NCBI GenBank assembly: GCA_028682845.1
Contig: JAJRAT010000196.1
Location: forward strand, 1-7,025
Direction: 5' to 3'
Length of the DNA: 7,025 bases
Source: Methanothrix sp.
Lineage (GTDB): Archaea > Halobacteriota > Methanosarcinia > Methanotrichales > Methanotrichaceae
The notes beneath the pieces are model-generated. The model was not told the DNA's origin and did no database searches. It saw only the letters and a program-made list of their open reading frames with translations. Both the position numbers and the translations under genes were made by a program. Positions 1-6,652 of the stretch are shown here, piece by piece. Numbering within the stretch: position 1 is the first letter of the stretch; every line of letters starts with the position of its first letter.

Positions 1-3000
1 AACCAAGATTCGGATAATCCGGCAAGGCAGTGGATGCAAGCCTATGAGAAGCAGCTTCGGGACCATCTGGATGATTTGATCCTCACAGCTCCCTGGCTTG
101 ATGTTCAACTCTCTGGGATGATCAGCTCTCCCATCCACTCTCCCGTTGAAGAGGGTCTCACACATGGCTCAGCCGAACATGCATCAATGCTTGGCGAATT
201 GCAGGCCGAACTGCTCGGACTTGACAGCATTCCATCGCTTAAAGAGATCCCAGAGACGGCAACGTTGCTCATGCCCAAGATTGACCGGATCATCGGCAGT
301 CTCCAGGGCGAAGAGCACCGGGACGAGAGAGAAAGGTTACTCCAGCTTGGACAGATGATCACAGAGGCCGGGAACCGTGCCGGGCAGAGGATCGCATCCA
401 TCGAGAAGCTTGTACTCGAATGCAGCGAGCTGGCTGAAATAAAATACGACTTCCTTTTCGATGAGTCGCGTCGGCTTCTTGCCATCGGGTACAACGTCGA
501 CGACCTCAGACGTGATGAGAGCTGCTATGATCTACTGGCATCCGAGGCAAGACTGTCCAGCTTCGTTGCCATCGCTCAAGGGAATTTGCTGCAAGAGCAC
601 TGGTTTGCCCTGGGCCGCATGCTTACCATCGCCGGCGGAGAGCTGGCTTTGCTCTCCTGGGGTGGAACTATGTTCGAATACCTCATGCCGCAGCTGATCA
701 TGCCTGCTTATGAGAACACCCTCTTAAGCCAAACATGCAGAGCGATTGTCCGGCGACAAATCGAATACGGTGAACAGCGCGGAGTTCCCTGGGGCATCTC
801 GGAGTCGGGCTACAACCTGACGGATGTCAACCAGATTTACCAGTACCGCGCCTTCGGAGCGCCCGGCCTGGGATTTAAGCGCGGGCTGATCGAAGATCTG
901 GTGATCGCACCTTACGCCTCGGCCCTGGCCCTGATGGTGGAACCGGCAGAGGCATGTTCCAACCTGGAGAGAATGGCTGCCGATGGCTATCTTGGTAGAT
1001 ATGGTTTCTACGAGGCGATTGATTTTACACCATCGCGTCTTTCTCGGGACGAGACACATGCAACTGTGCAGTCCTTCATGGCCCACCACCAGGGCATGAG
1101 CTTCCTGGCTCTGGCTTATGTGCTTTTGGACCGGCCCATGCAAAGAAGGTTCATGGCCAACCCGATCTTCCAGGCGGCGGATCTTCTTCTCCAGGAGCGG
1201 GTTCCGATGGCCATGCCCTTCTATCCCCATGCCTCCGAGGTTGCGTCATCGATCTGGAGGGCGGGCATGCCGGATTGGCGCGAGTCTCTGCGGGTCGTCG
1301 ATGATCCGAACACCATGCGTCCTGAGGTGCACCTGCTCTCTAACGGCAAATACAGCGTAATGGTCTCCGGTTCCGGCAGCGGCTACAGCAAGTGGAAGGA
1401 GATCGCGGTCACTCGCTGGCATGCCGACCCCACCCGCGACAATTACGGCATGTTCTTCTATATCCGTGACCAGGACAGCGGCGAGTTCTGGTCTGCCGGA
1501 TACCAGTCGGTGCTCAAAGGCTCTGAGACATACCAGGCTATATTCCGGGGATCGAATGCAGAGTTCCGAACAAAGGTCCATGATATTGATACCTGTGCAG
1601 AAGTCGTCGTCTCACCTGAGGACGATGTCGAACTGCGCAGCATCAGCGTAACTAACCGATCCGAGAGAAGACGAAAAATAGAGCTGACCAGCTACGCAGA
1701 GGTCGTCTTGACGACCCAGGCTGCAGATGCGTCGCATCCCAATTTCAGCAACCTCTTTGTTGAAACGGAGATCGTTCGCAAGAGATCTGCGATCCTCTGC
1801 ACTCGTCGACCAAAGTCGAAGGACGAGAAGCCGCCCTGGATGCTGCATCTGATCGCTGCGGAGAAGATCGCGGTCGACGAAATATCTTATGAGACAGACC
1901 GCTCAAAGTTCATAGGCCGCATAAGAACTGCCGCAGATCCTGCGGCTTTGGCGGAGTATGCGGACCTTTCGAATAGCGAAGGGTCCGTCTTGGATCCAGT
2001 CGTTGCCATCAGGTGCATTGTCACCATCGATCCCGGAGAGACGGCCAGGGTGAACTTCGTCACAGGCATTGCAGAGACGAGGGATGCCGCCATGTGGCTG
2101 ATCGATAAATATCACGACGCGGCAATGGCGGACCGCGTCTACAATCTGGCCTGGACTCATAACCAGATGATCATGCAGCAGCTCAACATCTCCGAGGACG
2201 ATATTCTGCTCTATGAGCGCCTTGCCGGAGCCATAATCTACCCAAGCCCTACCTGGCGCGCCAGCCCGAGTGTTCTTTTGAGCAACCGCAGCGGCCAGTC
2301 GGGCCTATGGGCTTACAGCATATCAGGCGACCTGCCGATTGTACTGCTGAAGATCGGAGATCGATCATACATCGAGCTGGCGCGCCAGCTCCTGAGGGCT
2401 CATGCTTACTGGCACATGATGGGTCTGGCCGTAGATCTGGTGATCTGGAACGAAGACAGCTCGGGATACAGACAGCATCTTCAGGAGGATATTATGGCCT
2501 TGATCTCCTCTTGCACCGAATCCGGCACTCTGGACCGGCCTGGCGGTGTCTTTGTTCTGCGGGCGGATCAGATATCTGACGAGGCCAGGGTCCTGATACA
2601 GGCCGTGGCCAGAGCCATCTTCACAGACGGCCAGGGAACTTTTGAGGAGCAGCTCGAACGCAAGAGCTGTCTCCTGGTGGCCGTTCCGTCTTTGAAGCCA
2701 AAAAAAGCTGTTCGGATTGAGAACTACGAGGCGATTGAGTCTTTAGGCCGGGATCTGATCTTCTTCAACGGCCTCGGCGGGTTCACACAGGACGGACGAG
2801 AGTATATAATCCGAACTGCTCCAGGACAAACGACCCCGGCCCCCTGGTCGAATGTGATATCCAACCCCCATTTCGGGACTGTAATCTCCGAAAGCGGCGC
2901 AGCATATACCTGGAGCGAGAACTCCCAGCAATTCCGCCTCACTCCGTGGTATAACGATCCGGTGAGCGACATCAGCGGCGAGGCCTTGTACATCCGTGAT

Positions 3001-5190
3001 GAGGAGAGCGGAGCATTCTGGTCGCCCTCGGCTTGGCCGACGCAGGGGATGACTCCTTACAGTTGCAGGCACGGATTCGGCTACAGCGTTTTCGAGCACA
3101 AAGAGGGCGGGATTGCATCCGAGCTGTGGGTATATGTGGCGGTAGACGCTCCCCTGAAGTTCAGCGTTCTCAAGCTCCGCAATGAGTCGGGCGTGTCCCG
3201 CAGGCTGTCTGTGACCGGCTACATCGAGCTGGTGCTGGGTGAGATGCTTTCCAAGACGGGGATGCACATTATCACACAGATCGATCCCAAGACCGGAGCC
3301 ATCTTTGCCAGAAATCCGTACAATACTGATTTTCCCGGAAGGATAGTCTTCCTGGATGTGAACGAGGAAGCGGGCAGCTTCTCCGGGGATCGGACCGAGT
3401 TCCTGGGCCGAAACGGCCAGATAGCTCGCCCTGCCGCTCTGGCGCGGGAGCGGCTCTCCAACAGAGTAGGTGCTGCCATGGATCCATGCGCCGCCATGCA
3501 AGTTGGGATTGATCTGGCAGACGGGCAGGAGCATGAGATCGTCTTCACGTTCGGCGTCGGGCGAGACTCCAACGATGCTCGCAGCTTGATTTCTCGTTTC
3601 CGCGGTGCGGGCCCGGCCAGAAGTGCTCTTGAGGCGGTGTGGAGCTACTGGAACCGCACCCTTGGCGCGGTACATGTGGAGACTCCGGATAAAGCCCTCG
3701 ACGTGCTTGCGAACGGCTGGCTCCTCTACCAGACGCTTGCCTGCCGCATCTGGGCGCGCAGCGGATACTATCAATCAGGCGGAGCATTCGGCTTCCGCGA
3801 CCAGTTGCAAGACGTGATGGCGCTGATATATGCAGAGCCGCAATTAGCCAGAACGCATCTGCTGCAGTGTGCCGCCCACCAGTTCCTGGAAGGAGACGTT
3901 TTGCACTGGTGGCATCCACCCTCCGGACGCGGCGTGCGCACTCACAGCTCCGACGATTGTCTCTGGCTGCCGCTGGCGGTGCACCGATATGTCACAGCCA
4001 CGGGAGACACCGGCGTGCTTGACGAGCGCATCAATTTCATCGAGGGCAGGCATCTGAAAGCCGATGAAGAGGCAAATTACGACCTTCCCACGAGGTCAGA
4101 ACAGTCCGGCACCCTTTACGAACACTGTGTCAGAGCTATCAAGAACGGTCTTTCCTTTGGCGGCCACGGTCTGCCCCTCATGGGTTCAGGAGACTGGAAC
4201 GACAGCATGAACCGCGTGGGCTATCAGGGCGTCGGCGAGAGCATATGGCTCGGCTTCTTCCTGTATTATGTGCTCATGAAGTTCTCCGAGATCGCCCTCC
4301 TGCGTGGCGATTCGGCCTTTGCCGGTCAATGCAGCAGCGAGGCCGCCGATCTGCGCCGGAAGATCAGAGAGTTCGGGTGGGACGGTCATTGGCATTTGCG
4401 CGCCTACTTCGATAGCGGAGCGACCCTTGGGTCCGCCACCAACGCGGAATGTCAGATCGATTCCATCTCCCAGAGCTGGTCGGTTCTATCCGGTGCCGGG
4501 GATCCGGAAAGATCGAAGACTGCCATGGAAGAAGTCGACCGCCTTCTGGTCAACAGAGATGCTTCGCTTATTCAGCTCCTGGACCCGCCCTTCGACAAGT
4601 CCGACTCTGATCCCGGCTATATCAAAGGCTACATTCCGGGAGTGAGAGAGAATGGCGGTCAGTACACCCATGCGGCCATTTGGGTAATTATGGCTTTTGC
4701 AGCTATGGGCGACCACGCCCGGGCCTGGGAGCTATTGTCTCTCATCAATCCTCTGAATCACGGCTCGACCCCGGAAGAGGTTAGGATTTACAGGACAGAG
4801 CCCTACGTCGTCGCTGCAGATGTCTATGCATGCCCGCCGCACACCGGGCGCGGAGGATGGACCTGGTACACCGGAGCTGCGGGCTGGATGTACCGCCTCA
4901 TAGTGGAATCGCTGCTCGGACTGAGGCTGGATGTTGACCGGCTGATCTTTTCTCCCTGCATTCCGGCGGACTGGCAGTCGTTTCGCCTGCATTACCGCTA
5001 CCGTGAGACGTTCTACCACATCACGGTTACGCAGTCGGGGCCGGGCCGTGAGGCGGTCGGCGTGAAGGTTGACGGCCAGGTGCAAAGCGACGGATCAGTC
5101 CATTTGGTCGATGACCGGAGGGAGCATTTCGTAGAGATTAAAATGGGCGAAGGTGTAATGGACGAATGGACCGCGGACGGAGGACTGTAA
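1..5190 (+). CDS. ndvB: Cyclic beta-1,2-glucan synthase, C-terminal part (5' partial)
   Basis: The frame is open from base 1, so the protein begins upstream; residues here are numbered from the Met at base 34. In characterised bacterial homologues (about 2,800 aa) an N-terminal GT84 domain in the inner membrane builds a protein-bound beta-1,2-glucan from UDP-glucose, a middle glucoamylase-like domain is implicated in cyclisation, and a GH94 domain trims chain length by phosphorolysis. Visible here: the glucoamylase-like domain (about 145-400) with SWGGTMFEYLMP at 208, PWGISESGYN at 252 and FMAHHQGMSF at 348; a GH94-type beta-sandwich from about 430 (NGKYSVMVSGSGSGY at 437); a linker with GGVFVLRADQ; a second beta-sandwich about 910-1190; and the (alpha/alpha)6 catalytic domain about 1210-1620. 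The catalytic domain shows FRDQLQD (1254), HWWHPP (1291), RTHSSDD (1302), GDWND with Asp1387 as expected general acid, ENGGQYTH (1539) and HTGRGGWTWYTG (1603). No frameshift or missing motif is seen. The GT84 part lies outside the window, so synthase rather than a lone phosphorylase is inferred from the architecture. Confidence 0.93.
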   Translation, partial: NQDSDNPARQWMQAYEKQLRDHLDDLILTAPWLDVQLSGMISSPIHSPVEEGLTHGSAEHASMLGELQAELLGLDSIPSLKEIPETATLLMPKIDRIIGSLQGEEHRDERERLLQLGQMITEAGNRAGQRIASIEKLVLECSELAEIKYDFLFDESRRLLAIGYNVDDLRRDESCYDLLASEARLSSFVAIAQGNLLQEHWFALGRMLTIAGGELALLSWGGTMFEYLMPQLIMPAYENTLLSQTCRAIVRRQIEYGEQRGVPWGISESGYNLTDVNQIYQYRAFGAPGLGFKRGLIEDLVIAPYASALALMVEPAEACSNLERMAADGYLGRYGFYEAIDFTPSRLSRDETHATVQSFMAHHQGMSFLALAYVLLDRPMQRRFMANPIFQAADLLLQERVPMAMPFYPHASEVASSIWRAGMPDWRESLRVVDDPNTMRPEVHLLSNGKYSVMVSGSGSGYSKWKEIAVTRWHADPTRDNYGMFFYIRDQDSGEFWSAGYQSVLKGSETYQAIFRGSNAEFRTKVHDIDTCAEVVVSPEDDVELRSISVTNRSERRRKIELTSYAEVVLTTQAADASHPNFSNLFVETEIVRKRSAILCTRRPKSKDEKPPWMLHLIAAEKIAVDEISYETDRSKFIGRIRTAADPAALAEYADLSNSEGSVLDPVVAIRCIVTIDPGETARVNFVTGIAETRDAAMWLIDKYHDAAMADRVYNLAWTHNQMIMQQLNISEDDILLYERLAGAIIYPSPTWRASPSVLLSNRSGQSGLWAYSISGDLPIVLLKIGDRSYIELARQLLRAHAYWHMMGLAVDLVIWNEDSSGYRQHLQEDIMALISSCTESGTLDRPGGVFVLRADQISDEARVLIQAVARAIFTDGQGTFEEQLERKSCLLVAVPSLKPKKAVRIENYEAIESLGRDLIFFNGLGGFTQDGREYIIRTAPGQTTPAPWSNVISNPHFGTVISESGAAYTWSENSQQFRLTPWYNDPVSDISGEALYIRDEESGAFWSPSAWPTQGMTPYSCRHGFGYSVFEHKEGGIASELWVYVAVDAPLKFSVLKLRNESGVSRRLSVTGYIELVLGEMLSKTGMHIITQIDPKTGAIFARNPYNTDFPGRIVFLDVNEEAGSFSGDRTEFLGRNGQIARPAALARERLSNRVGAAMDPCAAMQVGIDLADGQEHEIVFTFGVGRDSNDARSLISRFRGAGPARSALEAVWSYWNRTLGAVHVETPDKALDVLANGWLLYQTLACRIWARSGYYQSGGAFGFRDQLQDVMALIYAEPQLARTHLLQCAAHQFLEGDVLHWWHPPSGRGVRTHSSDDCLWLPLAVHRYVTATGDTGVLDERINFIEGRHLKADEEANYDLPTRSEQSGTLYEHCVRAIKNGLSFGGHGLPLMGSGDWNDSMNRVGYQGVGESIWLGFFLYYVLMKFSEIALLRGDSAFAGQCSSEAADLRRKIREFGWDGHWHLRAYFDSGATLGSATNAECQIDSISQSWSVLSGAGDPERSKTAMEEVDRLLVNRDASLIQLLDPPFDKSDSDPGYIKGYIPGVRENGGQYTHAAIWVIMAFAAMGDHARAWELLSLINPLNHGSTPEEVRIYRTEPYVVAADVYACPPHTGRGGWTWYTGAAGWMYRLIVESLLGLRLDVDRLIFSPCIPADWQSFRLHYRYRETFYHITVTQSGPGREAVGVKVDGQVQSDGSVHLVDDRREHFVEIKMGEGVMDEWTADGGL

Positions 5191-5195
5191 GTTGA

Positions 5196-5267
5196 GGTGC
5201 GGATGAGTTCTCGGCTTTTTGGTTGTCAATATTATCTGCAAATATAAACGATCCGCACCATTTTTTT
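5196..5267 (+). terminator. Inverted repeat plus T7 tract after the glucan synthase
   Basis: GGTGCGGAT at 5196-5204 is the exact reverse complement of ATCCGCACC at 5251-5259, and the second arm is followed by A and seven T (5261-5267). This begins 6 bases after the synthase stop codon. The loop is long (46 bases, AT-rich), unlike a compact bacterial intrinsic terminator, but archaeal RNA polymerase stops mainly at T-tracts, so termination here is plausible with or without the stem. The fold and the function are inferred; the arms and the T-tract are seen directly. Confidence 0.55.
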
Positions 5268-5512
5268 ATGCGAATTTTATATGCGAATTTGGCCGTTCCA
5301 TCGAATCGAACCACTCGCTTGCACCATCCTCCTGTCGCTTCTTTGGATTTACTTCTCGATCAACACTATATGCCTCTCGAAGACTCTTTAAGGCCACTTC
5401 GATCCCCTGATTTTGAGCCTGCAAGCTGCTCTAAGACCGCATGGTGCAGATCCTCTGGATCTTAGCTATCGGTTCGGATGAGGTCGATGTGGTTTTTGGC
5501 ATCACTTTGCAT
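5266..5512 (-). pseudogene. Possible decayed minus-strand gene, unknown family
   Basis: Read on the minus strand, 5430 down to 5266 is an open stretch of 54 codons ending in TAA, with a balanced, soluble-protein-like composition (it includes GIEVALKSLREAYSVDREV, then EWFDSMERPNSHIKFA). Just upstream, in another frame, an ATG at 5512 gives MQSDAKNHIDLIRTDS, a TAA at 5464-5462, then DPEDLHHAVLEQL running into the first stretch. One stop and one frameshift near 5420-5430 would join them into one protein of about 80 residues, which is why I call a remnant. Alternatively a live 43-aa protein could start at the GTG at 5397 (minus), which has AGGGGATC close upstream. The 6-bp inverted repeat AGATCC-TCT-GGATCT at 5448-5462 sits inside. 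I do not recognise the family, and chance cannot be excluded. Confidence 0.33.
5267..5290. repeat. 11-bp direct repeat, 13-bp period
   Basis: TATGCGAATTT occurs at 5267-5277 and again at 5280-5290, separated by two bases. The repeat lies just past the T-tract and covers the last codons of the possible minus-strand gene remnant. It may be a local duplication by slippage; no function is suggested. Confidence 0.6.
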
Positions 5513-5529
5513 AGCGAGGCTTCGTGTTC

Positions 5530-5564
5530 ATACAATTTATGTATTTGAAAATTTGGGTACCAAA
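5530..5564 (+). promoter_or_regulatory. Probable promoter region with two short dyads
   Basis: This stretch upstream of the LEA-like gene contains TTTATGTA (5536-5543), the best archaeal TATA-box-like octamer in the gap, which would place a transcript start near 5566 and leave a leader of about 55 bases. It overlaps a dyad, ATACA-ATTTA-TGTAT (5530-5544). A second, perfect dyad, TTTGG-GTA-CCAAA (5552-5564), lies at the expected start site, where a repressor could bind. A second AT-rich candidate, CTTATGCAATA, lies near 5570-5580. The sequence elements are seen; promoter and operator roles are inferred. Confidence 0.35.
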
Positions 5565-5622
5565 ATCTTCTTATGCAATAACATCCTATTATGATTAGAT
5601 TCAATAATGGAGGAACAAAAAA

Positions 5623-5913
5623 ATGGCAAATGATAGAATAGAGACGGCAAAAGCTGATACGAAGAAAGTAATGTCTGACATAGGGAACAAGATGGCACAT
5701 GCAAAGGCCGACTTAAATGCGGATGTGGAAAAGGTCAAGGCCAATTTCGGGCATGACGAGGTCGAGAAGAAGGCGGCTTACGCAAAAGCTGACATAAAGG
5801 CCGGTGCCGAGAAAGCGAAGGCTGATGTCGAGAACACGATGGCACATGCAAAAGCCGATGTGGAGAAGGCGAAATCCGACATAGGAAAAAAGATGGATGC
5901 TGCACTGAAATAG
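5623..5913 (+). CDS. LEA-like amphipathic-helix protein, 96 aa
   Basis: This is a small, very hydrophilic protein rich in Ala, Lys, Asp and Glu, with no Cys, Trp or Pro, no signal peptide and no membrane helix. The tetrapeptide AKAD recurs at residues 9, 27, 54, 65 and 76, with AKSD at 83. The spacings 11, 11 and 7 (and 18 earlier) fit a continuous amphipathic helix of the 11-mer type seen in group 3 late-embryogenesis-abundant (LEA) proteins. The segment containing MAHAKAD is present twice (24-30 and 73-79), and the matching DNA repeats 147 bases apart, so the gene probably grew by internal duplication. Group 3 LEA proteins protect membranes and proteins during drying, salt or freezing stress; that role is inferred here from composition and repeats. 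An apolipoprotein-like or coiled-coil membrane-surface protein is the alternative. The start is supported by GGAGG at 5609-5613, 9 bases before the ATG. It is followed after 45 bases by a DUF1328-type membrane protein. Confidence 0.85.
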   Translation: MANDRIETAKADTKKVMSDIGNKMAHAKADLNADVEKVKANFGHDEVEKKAAYAKADIKAGAEKAKADVENTMAHAKADVEKAKSDIGKKMDAALK

Positions 5914-5958
5914 ACAATGACGAGCACCATTATTATCAATATTTAGGGACGTGTTGGA

Positions 5959-6150
5959 ATGGCAGATTTACTATATTTGGCGGTAGTGTTCTTCGTAATA
6001 GCACTGATACTTGGTGTATTGGGAGTGCGAGGCGCAGGCATATCGATGGAGATCGCCAAATGGCTGATAATCGTATTCATTATTCTGGCAGTATTAACGC
6101 TGGTATTGGGCGGCTCATTCCACCTGCTGGTATTGCCACTTGTAATCTAG
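5959..6150 (+). CDS. DUF1328/UPF0391-type small membrane protein, 63 aa
   Basis: Two hydrophobic helices (about residues 4-23 and 33-52) are joined by a short Gly-rich turn, [14 protein letters not shown]. The pattern [12 protein letters not shown], a Gly-containing turn, [20 protein letters not shown] matches the UPF0391/DUF1328 family (E. coli YtjA type, usually 50-60 aa), here with a short hydrophobic C-terminal extension, HLLVLPLVI. The family has no established biochemical function; in bacteria its members are often found near stress or envelope genes. The Shine-Dalgarno is weak (AGGGA at 5945-5949, 9 bases before the ATG). The 45-base gap after the LEA-like gene, with no obvious terminator, suggests co-transcription. 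The family call rests on recognition of the pattern, not a search. Confidence 0.8.
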   Translation: MADLLYLAVVFFVIALILGVLGVRGAGISMEIAKWLIIVFIILAVLTLVLGGSFHLLVLPLVI

Positions 6151-6163
6151 GATTGCCGATTAT

Positions 6164-6205
6164 TTGCCCTAAAGGCATTATGGTTAATGCTTAGAGGCAG
6201 GGCAA
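6164..6205 (+). other. 42-nt hairpin between the DUF1328 and PGF-CTERM genes
   Basis: The outer arms TTGCCCT (6164-6170) and AGGGCAA (6199-6205) pair perfectly. Inside them, AGGCATTA (6173-6180) pairs with TAATGCTT (6185-6192) through one G-U pair, closing a TGGT tetraloop. The internal loop is asymmetric (2 bases against 6). No T-tract follows, so it is not a typical terminator. It starts 14 bases after the DUF1328 stop codon and could be an mRNA-stability or processing element in a shared transcript. Pairing is read from the sequence; the role is inferred. Confidence 0.5.
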
Positions 6206-6218
6206 CAGGCGAGAATCA

Positions 6219-6254
6219 TAGCGATAGCATGGAAAAATAGCGATCACATGGAAA
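6219..6254. repeat. 17-bp direct repeat abutting the start of the PGF-CTERM gene
   Basis: TAGCGATAGCATGGAAA (6219-6235) is repeated as TAGCGATCACATGGAAA (6238-6254), 15 of 17 identical at a 19-bp period. The second copy ends one base before the GGAG Shine-Dalgarno (6256-6259). Both copies carry an ATG, but neither opens a convincing reading frame. The position suggests a duplicated regulatory site or leader element; it could equally be a neutral tandem duplication. Confidence 0.6.
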
Positions 6255-6267
6255 CGGAGTTTTTGAA

Positions 6268-6597
6268 ATGAAAAAAATATTAGTGGCCATGCTCATTGCC
6301 ACGATGATGATGCTGGCTCTAGGTGCAGCAGAGGATGCAGTGAAATCTACGACAACGACGACCAGCACCACACCCGGCCCCGATGTTACCAAATCAACTA
6401 CAACTACAACCAGCTCAGCACCAGGTTCCCATGCTTCCAATTCAACAACAACCACGACCAGCTCGACTCCTTCCGCCGAGCCTACAAGTACGACTAAATC
6501 AACGACTACGACTAGCTCGACTCCTGGCTTCGAGGCAACATTTGCAGTAGCCGGGCTTCTGGCAGTAACCTTCGTAGCTCTGAAGAAAAAACGTTAA
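6268..6597 (+). CDS. Thr-rich secreted protein with PGF-CTERM sorting signal, 109 aa
   Basis: An N-terminal signal peptide (residues 1-21: Lys-Lys, a Met/Leu-rich core, then LGAA before EDA) indicates export. The middle is almost only Thr, Ser and Pro in four copies of a short unit: KSTTTTTSTTPG (26-37), KSTTTTTSSAPG (42-53), NSTTTTTSSTPS (58-69) and KSTTTTSSTPG (77-87). The C-terminus is a tripartite PGF-CTERM signal: PGF at 86-88, a hydrophobic segment 89-104, then KKKR. In Euryarchaeota, archaeosortase A processes this signal and the protein is attached to membrane lipid. The Thr/Ser tract is a likely O-glycosylated stalk, and NST at 58 is one N-glycosylation sequon. No folded domain remains, so the mature product (about 65 aa) would be a surface fibre or coat component; that is inferred. 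The start is supported by GGAG at 6256-6259, 8 bases upstream. The archaeosortase gene is not in this window. Confidence 0.88.
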   Translation: MKKILVAMLIATMMMLALGAAEDAVKSTTTTTSTTPGPDVTKSTTTTTSSAPGSHASNSTTTTTSSTPSAEPTSTTKSTTTTSSTPGFEATFAVAGLLAVTFVALKKKR

Positions 6598-6613
6598 GGT
6601 ACCTTGTTTTTTG
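6596..6613 (+). terminator. Possible terminator: palindrome plus T6
   Basis: AAGGTACCTT (6596-6605) is a perfect palindrome overlapping the stop codon of the PGF-CTERM gene, followed by GTTTTTTG. The palindrome has no room for a good loop, so the T-rich stretch is the more likely signal for archaeal polymerase. Weak evidence. Confidence 0.3.
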
Positions 6614-6638
6614 TATTCCAAAAGACAACGTGTGGTTT

Positions 6639-6645
6639 AGGTGAG
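6639..6645 (+). promoter_or_regulatory. Strong Shine-Dalgarno for the 33-aa microprotein
   Basis: AGGTGAG lies 7 bases before the ATG at 6653. It contains AGGTGA, a six-base match to the usual archaeal 16S anti-Shine-Dalgarno, and is the main argument that the tiny frame downstream is translated. Confidence 0.6.
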
Positions 6646-6652
6646 ACAGATT

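Noticed and set aside
724..1230. 168-codon minus-strand open frame
   Set aside because: It is antisense to the conserved glucoamylase-like domain, with no ribosome site or recognisable protein.
2743..3774. 343-codon open frame on the minus strand
   Set aside because: It lies wholly inside the glucan synthase, opposite well-conserved GH94 motifs; long antisense frames are common in GC-rich coding DNA and the product resembles nothing.
5300..5316. GGTTCGATTC on the minus strand, like a tRNA T-loop
   Set aside because: The bases on either side do not form the 5-bp T stem, and no acceptor or anticodon arms are found nearby.
5219..5465. Two overlapping plus-strand frames of 63 and 80 codons in the gap
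   Set aside because: They start within the inverted-repeat loop, have Ser/Arg/His/Cys-rich random-looking composition, lack a Shine-Dalgarno and show no domain.
5431..5700. 89-codon minus-strand frame
   Set aside because: It overlaps the promoter and first codons of the well-supported LEA-like gene, and its Cys/Ile/Tyr/Phe-rich sequence looks like an AT-rich antisense artefact.
6216..6455. 79-codon minus-strand frame rich in Val
   Set aside because: It is the antisense of the Thr codons in the PGF-CTERM gene (ACN read as NGT), with no ribosome site.
6340..6530. Thr-rich repeats considered as a CRISPR or other DNA-level repeat array
   Set aside because: The similarity is in the protein (Thr codons ACA/ACT/ACG vary), spacing is short and the frame is kept, so it is a coding repeat.
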